Shown here one piece after another: positions 18,521 to 26,389 of a stretch of DNA of 64,000 nucleotides. Both the position numbers and the translations under genes were made by a program. The notes under the pieces were generated by a model. It searched no databases and was not told where the DNA came from. It saw only the letters and a program-made list of their open reading frames with translations. The stretch lies in contig JBLHIC010000002.1 in NCBI GenBank assembly GCA_047614245.1, positions 17,220-81,219 on the forward strand. Direction: 5' to 3'. Each line of letters begins with the position of its first letter. Positions within the stretch are counted from its first letter, which is position 1. Origin of the DNA: Ulvibacter sp047614245 (lineage in GTDB: Bacteria > Bacteroidota > Bacteroidia > Flavobacteriales > Flavobacteriaceae).

Positions 18521-18997
18521 ATGCCAAAACTTCTGAAATATTTTCTCATTGTTGCCTTAGCTGCTTTCATCATCATGCAGTTTATACGTCCAACCAAAAA
18601 TAATGCTGGCTACGAAACTTTAGCAGTCTTTGAAAATGAAACCAAACCCACTCCAGAAATGGCTGCCATTTTACGCACTAATTGTTATGACTGTCACAGC
18701 AACCAAACCAACTATCCTTGGTATGCAGAAGTAGCACCTGTTAATTATTGGTTGGCAGACCATGTTAAAGATGGTAAAAAGCATTTTAACGTATCTGCTT
18801 GGGGAAAATACAGCGCCAAACGTAAAGACCATAAACTAGAAGAACTTATTGAGTTTGTAGAAGAAGGAGAGATGCCACTAGATTCGTACACTTGGGTTCA
18901 TGGACAATTGCCAGAAGAAGATGCCAAAGCCTTAACACAATGGGCACAAATGCTTCGAATTGCTTATCAAAAAGAAATGGCTGAATTAGCTAAGTAA
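18521..18997 (+). CDS. haem-binding domain protein, membrane anchored
   Basis: 158 residues. One N-terminal membrane helix (about 4-22) is followed by a c-type haem motif CYDCH (C55, C58, H59) inside the haem-binding family block CYDCHSNQTNYPWYAEV. The WLADHVKDGKKHFN and GEMPLDSYTW blocks complete the domain. It is probably a periplasmic monohaem protein with an electron-transfer or sensing role. It starts six bases after the nucleotidase stop, so the two are probably co-transcribed. Partner oxidase or redox chain is not visible. Confidence 0.88.
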   Translation: MPKLLKYFLIVALAAFIIMQFIRPTKNNAGYETLAVFENETKPTPEMAAILRTNCYDCHSNQTNYPWYAEVAPVNYWLADHVKDGKKHFNVSAWGKYSAKRKDHKLEELIEFVEEGEMPLDSYTWVHGQLPEEDAKALTQWAQMLRIAYQKEMAELAK

Positions 18998-19074
18998 TGA
19001 GTTACAACGTACTTCAAGTTAGAAATAATTATGACCGTATATCAACAGCTTACATATGGCTAAGTATCCAAAGT

Positions 19075-19663
19075 TCAATTTCTTCTTCAGATGAAAAGAA
19101 AGCACGCCGCTCCCAATTCCAACATCTATTGCCGTTTTTTAGGTCCGTCATAGCGTTTTAGCCATTGGTCAAAAAGTTCCCAATGATCAAAACGTGTAGG
19201 GAAATAAGTGTCATAATAAGGATGCATTTTATTTCTTAATATAGGGATAGAAACTCCTTTTTTATAAAATTGCCAAGTACTATTTAAGCCTAGTATTTGA
19301 GGAAAAGGCAATAAGAAATCACTCGTTTCTGGATACAATTTTTCTAACCAACCAATAAATGGCGCTTTTTTAACAATCAAATTATGTCCTACAATTTCTA
19401 TTAAAATAAGATTTGATAATTTATTGTATGCCGCGCGATACTTCCGCTGTTCCTGAAAAGAGATATTAGGAACCTTCTTTTAAGATGAATTTTCAAGGCC
19501 TTAAGGAGTGACAAACCATTACTGTAAAAGCAGTTATTACAACAGGTTTATTGGCCTCTAATACTTGAATGGTACTCTTTATGTCTGTAACGCTAGTGAA
19601 CAGCGTTGCTTTTTCTCCAGCGTTAATAGGCGCTGGCTTGTTTATTTTCATATCTGTAGTCAT
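19075..19663 (-). pseudogene. frameshifted class I SAM-dependent methyltransferase
   Basis: Leftward from ATG 19663 the product reads MTTDMKINKPAPINAGEK and stops at 19493. Homologous coding then shifts frame twice near HSL/KALKIHLK and resumes as VPNISFQEQRKYR through PFPQILGLNSTWQFY and HPYYDTYFPTRFDHWELF, stopping at 19126. One frame over, past a run of six A, it continues TAIDVGIGSGVLSFHLKK, which is the SAM-binding motif I. After about 19075 no recognisable sequence follows, so the C-terminal half is gone. Three frame changes plus truncation make this a true pseudogene rather than a single sequencing slip. Confidence 0.8.
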
Positions 19664-19948
19664 TGTATGGTAACGGAATAAAAAAGTCTAAGTACACTAT
19701 AATTTTTTAATTGAAACAAAAGCAATGTAATGACATTTGCAAAAGCTAAGGCTAATATCAAGAGATAAATAATACTATGATAAGGTACTTTATTAAAACT
19801 CCCTATATGCTTAATACCAAAGTTACATCAATTAATATCTAAATCAAGGTGGAAAAATAGTATATATAATTGGTAGTCTTCATTCTTTTGAATCTTTTTT
19901 TTTCTAAAAATAGCTATAAACCAGATAGTTGCTTTTTATTAATATTCC
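19664..19948. other. intergenic stretch without recognised content
   Basis: AT-rich spacer between the methyltransferase pseudogene and the palindromic box of the DUF4856 operon. Stops occur in all frames; I see no RNA gene or repeat. Confidence 0.45.
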
Positions 19949-19971
19949 TTATTTAAAACTAATCTAAATAA
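19949..19971. promoter_or_regulatory. palindromic operator box 1 (candidate iron-responsive site)
   Basis: TTATTTA and TAAATAA form a perfect 7-bp inverted repeat around a 9-nt centre. It lies immediately upstream of the -33 element. A second copy with the same 23-bp geometry lies downstream of the predicted start site. By position and by the genes controlled, a Fur-type repressor is the obvious candidate, but this is inference. Confidence 0.5.
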
Positions 19972-19973
19972 AC

Positions 19974-20004
19974 TTGCGTAAACCGAAACATGTCCTTATT
20001 TTTG
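19974..20004 (+). promoter_or_regulatory. promoter of the DUF4856-imelysin-HTTM-TonB operon
   Basis: TTG at 19974-19976 and TATTTTTG at 19997-20004 are 20 nt apart, a good Bacteroidota sigma-A promoter. It is sandwiched between two palindromic boxes (19949-19971 and 20022-20044). Confidence 0.65.
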
Positions 20005-20021
20005 CCGCTTAAAAGAATCAA

Positions 20022-20044
20022 CTATTTGTAATTAGTCTAAATAA
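20022..20044. promoter_or_regulatory. palindromic operator box 2
   Basis: CTATTTG and TAAATAA flank a 9-nt centre, and the second half (TAGTC TAAATAA) closely matches box 1 (TAATC TAAATAA). It covers the region between the predicted transcription start and the ATG at 20052, a classic repressor position. Confidence 0.45.
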
Positions 20045-20051
20045 AATTAAC

Positions 20052-21275
20052 ATGAAAATATTAGCCATACTTCCCATTTTTATAGCCACAGTATTTGTCT
20101 CTTGTAGCAGTGATGACACTACACCAAATGTTTTGGTGATTCCTGTAGAAGTTCCTGTAGATTATACATTCACAAGAAACAATGTGTCTACCGTTTTTTT
20201 TAGCGGTCAAACAACTCGTATTTTGATGGCAGAAGAAATTATAAGTGCATTTAATGATCAGGACAATGCTTCACAGTCTTCTCTTCAAGCAATGTTCGAT
20301 CACCAAGTAGGAGCTGTAGATTTTGGAAACACTTCTTTAAATGAATCTGGAAAAAATGCACGTAGTAAAGCAGCTGCATCCACAGATTTTTTTAGTGCTA
20401 ATGCGACTGAGGCAACAGCCATTAAAGTACAATTTGATGCGTACATCAATTCGCAGACCCAAGAGGTATTTCCAAACTGGAATACAGCAGCTTCCGCAGG
20501 AGTTGCAGGTCAAATAGCAGATGGTTCATCTACAAGATACGTATCTGCAGAAGGATTAGAATACAATCAGGTATTTGCTAAAGGACTTATAGGTGCTTTA
20601 ATGACAGATCAAATTATCAACAACTATTTAAGTGCTTCTGTATTGGACGCAGAAAGTAATGTAGAAAATAATAATAACGATGTACTAGATGGAGATGAGC
20701 CATATACTACTATGGAGCATAAGTGGGATGAAGGATACGGATATTTATTTGGCACCGCTACAGATCTTGTAAACCCTGTTCCCACTATTGGAGAAGCAGA
20801 TAGTTTTTTAAACAAATATGTTGGTAAAGTAGAGAGCGATACAAATTTCGAGGGTATTGCTCAAGAAATCTTTGATGCTTTTAAATTGGGTAGAGCCGCT
20901 ATAGTAGCCAAAAACTATGAAGTTAGAAATGCACAAGCAGCTATTTTACAACAAAAAATATCTGAAGTAATTGCTATTCGTGCCATCTATTACTTACAAA
21001 ATGGTAAAATGGCCATTGAAAATAATAGCTTTGGTGCGGCTTTCCATGATCTTTCTGAAGGATATGGCTTTCTAACTAGTTTGCGTTTTACAAGAGATAT
21101 CGCAACTGGAACGGCATTGTTTACAAAATCTGAGGTTGATGGTTTTGTTGCAGATCTAATGAATGATGGTGCTAATGGTTTGTGGGACGTTACTCCTGCA
21201 ACATTAGATGCTATTTCTGAAGCAATTGCGGCAAAGTTTAGCTTTACAGTTGCCCAAGCAGCTAGTACAAATTAA
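20052..21275 (+). CDS. DUF4856 domain lipoprotein
   Basis: 407 residues. The lipoprotein signal ends at TVFVSCSSDD (cysteine near 18). The mature protein is helical, with the DUF4856 core running from about residue 40 (TFTRNNVSTVFFSGQTTRI) to the end. It contains AEGLEYNQVFAKGLIGALM and MEHKWDEGYGYLFG. DUF4856 proteins are known in Bacteroidota next to imelysin-like proteins and TonB receptors, as here. The function has not been assigned; a surface or periplasmic binding role for iron or an iron ligand is inferred from context and from the boxes at its promoter. Confidence 0.85.
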   Translation: MKILAILPIFIATVFVSCSSDDTTPNVLVIPVEVPVDYTFTRNNVSTVFFSGQTTRILMAEEIISAFNDQDNASQSSLQAMFDHQVGAVDFGNTSLNESGKNARSKAAASTDFFSANATEATAIKVQFDAYINSQTQEVFPNWNTAASAGVAGQIADGSSTRYVSAEGLEYNQVFAKGLIGALMTDQIINNYLSASVLDAESNVENNNNDVLDGDEPYTTMEHKWDEGYGYLFGTATDLVNPVPTIGEADSFLNKYVGKVESDTNFEGIAQEIFDAFKLGRAAIVAKNYEVRNAQAAILQQKISEVIAIRAIYYLQNGKMAIENNSFGAAFHDLSEGYGFLTSLRFTRDIATGTALFTKSEVDGFVADLMNDGANGLWDVTPATLDAISEAIAAKFSFTVAQAASTN

Positions 21276-21358
21276 AAATAAGCTTGCATAAAAAAAGCAA
21301 TCGCTCTGGTACAATGAAAAACAGTTGCTTTTAATTATTTTTGCAAAAAAAAAGAAAT

Positions 21359-22471
21359 ATGAAATATACTCCCTTTGCTTTATTGTTTTCAGTGCTGCTT
21401 TTTCTATCCTGTGGAGGAGATGATACCGCGGAAGATACAACGCCTTCAGATACGTTTAATCGTAATGCCATGTTGGTACACTGGGTAGATAATTTTATCC
21501 AACCAGGGTATACAGCTCTTGAAACTTCTTTAAACACATTGTCAGTTGCTGCAGACGATTTTGTTGCTGCACCTTCTGCAAGTTCACTTGCAAACGCCAG
21601 AAGTTCGTGGTTAAATGCTTACCAAGCTTTTCAAACAGTATCCATGTTTGAAATTGGTCGAGCTGAGCAATTAAATTTTCGAAATCGTTTGAATGTTTAC
21701 CCAACAAATACCACAGAACTAAATCAATTAGTGCTGAGCGGAGCTTGGGATTTGGAATTACCATCAACCATAGATGTGCAAGGATTCCCAGCTGTAGATT
21801 ATTTATTGTACGGTTTAGGGACTGATGAAGAAATTATTGCTTTTTTTGCCGTGAGTAATGAAGCGGATAACTATAAAGCGTATTTCACAGATCTTGTACA
21901 AACCATGCAGTCGCTAACTGCCGAAGTAAAATCTGATTGGGATAATGGATTTAGAGAAACGTATATTACTAACACAAGTTCTTCTGCATCTGGCGCAGTA
22001 GATCAAACGGTAAACGCATTTTTATTTTATTACGAAAAAGCTTTGCGAGCCGGAAAAGTTGGCATTCCTGCAGGTGTGTTTTCTGGAAGTCCGCTCCCTC
22101 AAAATGTAGAAGCATTATACAGCCAAGAGAATTCTAAACAATTGTTAGAAACTGCCTTAGCAGCAGTACAAAACTTCTTTATTGGTACCGGTAGTACCGG
22201 AACAAATGGAAGTAGTTTAAAAGCTTATTTAGATGTACTAAATACAGTGAAAAATGGGAGTGACTTAAGTTCTCTCATTAATACTCAATTTGAAACGGCA
22301 CAAGTTAAGGTTAATCGCTTGCAAGCTAATTTTGTTGTTCAAATAGAGAGCGATAATAGTAAAATGCTAGAAACCTATGATGAGCTACAGCGCAATGTGA
22401 TTTTGATGAAAGTAGACATGTTACAAGCTCTAAGTATCGATGTTAACTACGTAGATGCAGATGGCGATTAA
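21359..22471 (+). CDS. imelysin-like (M75 family) lipoprotein, HxxE motif degenerate
   Basis: 370 residues from the ATG at 21359; the upstream TTG in frame lies inside a promoter-like element. The lipoprotein signal ends in LFLSCGGDD. The helical imelysin fold is shown by NARSSWLNAYQAFQ, SMFEIGRAEQ, VDYLLYGLG and RAGKVGIPAG. Classical imelysins carry GxHxxE; here the position reads GFPAVDYLL, so the proposed metal/active residues are absent. Imelysins are tied to iron uptake (IrpA, EfeO-like). It ends overlapping the first base of the next gene, indicating translational coupling. Confidence 0.88.
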   Translation: MKYTPFALLFSVLLFLSCGGDDTAEDTTPSDTFNRNAMLVHWVDNFIQPGYTALETSLNTLSVAADDFVAAPSASSLANARSSWLNAYQAFQTVSMFEIGRAEQLNFRNRLNVYPTNTTELNQLVLSGAWDLELPSTIDVQGFPAVDYLLYGLGTDEEIIAFFAVSNEADNYKAYFTDLVQTMQSLTAEVKSDWDNGFRETYITNTSSSASGAVDQTVNAFLFYYEKALRAGKVGIPAGVFSGSPLPQNVEALYSQENSKQLLETALAAVQNFFIGTGSTGTNGSSLKAYLDVLNTVKNGSDLSSLINTQFETAQVKVNRLQANFVVQIESDNSKMLETYDELQRNVILMKVDMLQALSIDVNYVDADGD

Positions 22472-23835
22472 TGCAAGCAAAATACTATTCATATCTTACT
22501 AAACAAACAAAGGCCGCCCCATTGGCGGTCTTTCGTATTTTGTTTGGTTTCATGATGCTAGGGAGTATTATTCGTTTTTGGAGTTATGGTTGGATAGATA
22601 CCTTATACATAGAACCTACATTTGCTTTTTCGTTTTACGGGTTCGATTGGTTGCCGCTTTTAGGAAATTACACCTATTTGTTATTTGTTATTTGCGGTTT
22701 GGCGGCTTTTTGTGTAGCTATAGGATATAAATATAGAATAGCAATCATTCTGTTTTTCTTAAGTTTTACCTACATAGAGTTACTGGATAAGACAACCTAC
22801 CTGAATCATTATTACTTTATAAGCTGTTTAAGTTTTCTTCTTATTTTCTTACCTGCTAATTGTTACTATTCAATAGATGCAATACGTATCAAAAAAGCAC
22901 GAGTGGATAGTGTTCCTGCTTGGACTATTTACAGCATTAAATTACTACTTTGTATAGTTTATTTTTACGCTGGTCTTGCTAAATTAAATAGCGATTGGTT
23001 GTTGGAAGCTATGCCGTTACAAATTTGGTTGCCATCTAAGTATGACATTCCTTTTTTAGGAGATATTCTACAACAAGAATGGATACATTATGCCTTTAGT
23101 TGGGGAGGCGCCTTTTATGACTTAGCCATTCCTTTTTTATTACTTTATAAGCCTTCTCGTTCTATTGCTTTTATTTTGGTAGTTGTTTTTCATATATTAA
23201 CCCGGATATTATTTCCGATAGGCATGTTTCCGTATATTATGATTGTAAGCGCGCTTATCTTTTTTGATTCGTCGTTCCATGAGCGTGTTCTTTCGTTTTT
23301 TTCTAAAATGTTAAAGAAATTAAGCCTTTTTAAACCTGTTAAAATTTCAGAAATATACCAAGTTACTAACTATATAATAGCACCATATGTTGTAGGGGTT
23401 TTTATTGTGATTCAGTTACTTTTGCCATGGCGTTATTTGGTATATCCAGAAGAGTTGTTTTGGACCGAAGAAGGCTACCGTTTTTCGTGGCGCGTGATGT
23501 TGATGGAAAAAGCAGGATATGCTCAATTTACTGTCAATGACACTTTAAGCGGCAAGAAATTTGCTGTAAATAACAGTGATTTTTTAACAGTTTTTCAAGA
23601 AAAACAAATGAGCACACAACCCGATTTTATAGTTCAGTATGCACATTATTTGGGAACGCACTTTGCAAGTGAGGGACATCAAAATATAGCAGTGCATGTA
23701 GAGAGTTATGTAGCACTTAACGGAAGATTAAGTCAACTATATATTGATCCTGCTGTTAATTTATTAGAAGTGGAAGATACCTTTGCGCATAAAGAATGGA
23801 TTTTAGCCTTTAAAGATACGATTCAAGGATTATAA
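22471..23835 (+). CDS. HTTM domain membrane protein, vitamin K-dependent gamma-carboxylase-like
   Basis: 454 residues. About seven or more membrane helices fill residues 20-330, followed by a soluble C-terminal part. The HTTM family block YLNHYYFISCLSFLLIFLP is at about 110-128. The block YFYAGLAKLNSDWL (164-177) aligns by eye with the human GGCX stretch around its catalytic lysine (K218), the lysine being K171 here. This supports real carboxylase-like chemistry using reduced menaquinone or a relative. Overlaps the imelysin stop by one base and is followed eight bases later by the TonB receptor. Substrate unknown. Confidence 0.85.
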   Translation: MQAKYYSYLTKQTKAAPLAVFRILFGFMMLGSIIRFWSYGWIDTLYIEPTFAFSFYGFDWLPLLGNYTYLLFVICGLAAFCVAIGYKYRIAIILFFLSFTYIELLDKTTYLNHYYFISCLSFLLIFLPANCYYSIDAIRIKKARVDSVPAWTIYSIKLLLCIVYFYAGLAKLNSDWLLEAMPLQIWLPSKYDIPFLGDILQQEWIHYAFSWGGAFYDLAIPFLLLYKPSRSIAFILVVVFHILTRILFPIGMFPYIMIVSALIFFDSSFHERVLSFFSKMLKKLSLFKPVKISEIYQVTNYIIAPYVVGVFIVIQLLLPWRYLVYPEELFWTEEGYRFSWRVMLMEKAGYAQFTVNDTLSGKKFAVNNSDFLTVFQEKQMSTQPDFIVQYAHYLGTHFASEGHQNIAVHVESYVALNGRLSQLYIDPAVNLLEVEDTFAHKEWILAFKDTIQGL

Positions 23836-23843
23836 CAAAATAT

Positions 23844-26282
23844 ATGAAGCACCTTACCCATTATTTGGTTGTACCTTTTTTACTAATTTTCACCGCTGTT
23901 CAGGCACAGTTTACTATTTCTGGCACCGTAATTTCTGAAGACACAAAAAAGCCCATTGCTAATACCGAAATATATAATACAACCTTATCAACTTCGGTAA
24001 AAACAAATGATTTGGGAGTTTTTAAATTTGAGAACCTTCCAACTGGAACCTACACTTTTGTTGTTTTTTCTTTTGAATACGAAGTAGTGGAAATCATAAA
24101 AGAAATTTTAGAAAATACTAATCTTACCTTTGTACTACCAGTCTTGGGAGAAACGTTAAGTGAAGTGCTCATTACAAAACGAAAAGAAAGAATATTCGCA
24201 CTACGTAAATTAAGAGAAGTAGAAGGTACCGCTATTTATGCAGGTAAAAAGAGTGAAGTGGTAGTATTAGATAATCTTACCGCAAACCTGGCAAGTGGAA
24301 ATGCTAGACAAATTTATGCGCAAGTGGTAGGATTAAATATTTATGAAAATAATGACGCAGGGTTACAATTAAATATAGGCGGTAGAGGATTAGATCCTAA
24401 TAGAACATCTAATTTTAACACGCGTCAAAATGGGTACGATATTTCTGCTGATGTCTTGGGATATCCAGAGAGTTATTATACACCTCCTGCCGAAGCCATC
24501 GATCAAATTGAAGTGGTGAGAGGTGCTGCATCTTTGCAGTATGGTACTCAGTTTGGGGGTCTTATAAATTTCAAATTAAGACAACCCAACAGAACAAAAA
24601 AAATAGATTGGATATCCCGTCAATCTATAGGCAGTAATGACCTGTTTACCAGTTTCAACAGCCTAAGTGGTACCGTTGGTAAATTAGGGTATTACACCTA
24701 TTTTAATTATAAAACGGGAAATGATTTTAGGCCTAATTCTCAGTTCGATTCATACAATGCTCATGCACATTTAGACTACGCTTTTACAGATAGAACAAAA
24801 GTTACGTTTGAGTTTAGTTTTCTAGACTATCTAGCGCAACAGGCGGGAGGATTAACAGATAGTCAATTTGAAGAAGACCCTACTTTTAGTAATAGGACGA
24901 GAAACTGGTTTGATGTAAACTGGAAATTGTATTCCCTGCGCTTAGACCATGCTGTATCTTCAAAAACTGATATGAGTCTTAACGTGTTTGCATTAGATGC
25001 GTCCAGAAAATCTGTGGGTTTTAGAGAGAACAGAGTGTCACAAGTAGACGATTTGGAAGCCCCTAGAGAGTTAATTGTAGGCAATTTTGAAAACTGGGGA
25101 GCAGAAGGTCGAGTGCTAACGCGATATAAACTGTTTCAAAGAGAACAAACGCTGTTAGTAGGTGCAAAATATTATCAATCTAACAATAGTGAACGACAGG
25201 GACCTGGGACTAATGGAGCAGATGCTAATTTTGATTTTGCAGATGTTGAATTTCCAGATTATGCAAGACAAAGTGACTTTAAGTTCCCTAATTTAAATGT
25301 TGCATTGTTTAGTGAACATATTTTTAAAGTTTCAGAAAAATTTAGTATCACACCAGGTGTTAGGGTAGAGTATATCAAAACGGAAAGCCAAGGTGCTTAC
25401 AAAAATATTATATTCGATTTGGCAGGAAATCCTATTTTAAATGAAACCCTCCCAGATAATCGTGATTTTGAACGAAATTTTGTTTTGTTTGGAATTGGCG
25501 CTAGTTATAAAGCGTCAAGTGCTACTGAGTTGTATGCAAATGTGAGTCAGAACTATAGATCTGTTACATTTAATGACATACGTATTACCAATCCGTCATT
25601 AACTGTAGATCCAAATATTACAGATGAGCAAGGATATACTTTTGATGTAGGAGCACGTGGGCGTTTTAAAAAATATCTTTCATATGATGTGGGCGTGTTT
25701 TTATTGAGTTACCAAGATCGACTAGGAGTTATCGTGCGTGAAGTTAGTGATATTGAAGATGAACGTTTTAGGGGTAACATTGGTGATGCAGTAACCTATG
25801 GAATAGAAAGTTTTGTAGATTGGAATGTATGGGAAACATTTTCAAGGAACGAAAATTTCAGATTGAATACCTTTGTAAATCTTGCCTACACAGAAAGTGA
25901 ATACACAAGCTCTCAAGAAAACAATGTAGAAGGCAAACAAGTCGAGTTTATACCAAAAGTAAACCTAAAAACAGGATTTGCTTTTGGGTATAAAAACTTC
26001 TTGAGTAGTCTACAATACACGTATTTATCAAAACAATTTACGGACGCGACTAATTCGCCTAGAGACTTAACAAGCCAGAGTGGTATAATTGGAGAGATAC
26101 CTTCTTACGATATTCTGGATTTGTCTCTATCGTATACCTACAGGTCGTTTAAGCTAGAGTCTGGTATTAATAACCTGCTCGACAATAGTTACTTTACAAG
26201 AAGAGCAACAGGTTATCCAGGTCCTGGAATTATACCAAGTCTGCCAAGAACATTTTATGCGCTATTGCAGGTTAAGTTGTAA
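23844..26282 (+). CDS. TonB-dependent receptor, FecA-like
   Basis: 812 residues. A signal peptide (ends AVQAQF) is followed by a carboxypeptidase-regulatory-like domain (SGTVISEDTKKPIANTEIYN, about 25-100), a plug domain with NIGGRGLDPNRTS and IEVVRGAASLQYGTQFGG, and a 22-strand barrel closing with the aromatic end YALLQVKL. The plug sequence resembles ferric-dicitrate/siderophore receptors. As the last gene of the operon begun by the DUF4856 protein it is the likely outer-membrane entry gate; iron as cargo is an inference from the family and the imelysin neighbour. Confidence 0.9.
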   Translation: MKHLTHYLVVPFLLIFTAVQAQFTISGTVISEDTKKPIANTEIYNTTLSTSVKTNDLGVFKFENLPTGTYTFVVFSFEYEVVEIIKEILENTNLTFVLPVLGETLSEVLITKRKERIFALRKLREVEGTAIYAGKKSEVVVLDNLTANLASGNARQIYAQVVGLNIYENNDAGLQLNIGGRGLDPNRTSNFNTRQNGYDISADVLGYPESYYTPPAEAIDQIEVVRGAASLQYGTQFGGLINFKLRQPNRTKKIDWISRQSIGSNDLFTSFNSLSGTVGKLGYYTYFNYKTGNDFRPNSQFDSYNAHAHLDYAFTDRTKVTFEFSFLDYLAQQAGGLTDSQFEEDPTFSNRTRNWFDVNWKLYSLRLDHAVSSKTDMSLNVFALDASRKSVGFRENRVSQVDDLEAPRELIVGNFENWGAEGRVLTRYKLFQREQTLLVGAKYYQSNNSERQGPGTNGADANFDFADVEFPDYARQSDFKFPNLNVALFSEHIFKVSEKFSITPGVRVEYIKTESQGAYKNIIFDLAGNPILNETLPDNRDFERNFVLFGIGASYKASSATELYANVSQNYRSVTFNDIRITNPSLTVDPNITDEQGYTFDVGARGRFKKYLSYDVGVFLLSYQDRLGVIVREVSDIEDERFRGNIGDAVTYGIESFVDWNVWETFSRNENFRLNTFVNLAYTESEYTSSQENNVEGKQVEFIPKVNLKTGFAFGYKNFLSSLQYTYLSKQFTDATNSPRDLTSQSGIIGEIPSYDILDLSLSYTYRSFKLESGINNLLDNSYFTRRATGYPGPGIIPSLPRTFYALLQVKL

Positions 26283-26327
26283 AGTTAATTTATATAAGGC
26301 AATTACCAATATCACAATAATTAATAG

Positions 26328-26335
26328 TACATTTG
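26328..26335 (+). promoter_or_regulatory. -7 element of guaB (TACATTTG)
   Basis: TACATTTGCACGC is a strong Bacteroidota -7 box. It would start transcription near 26341, which rules out the in-frame ATG-like start at 26333 and supports the guaB ATG at 26390. Confidence 0.6.
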
Positions 26336-26389
26336 CACGCAATTATTAAGCAACCACTTTCGGTTCTTCGGAAGTTAATTTTAATTGCA

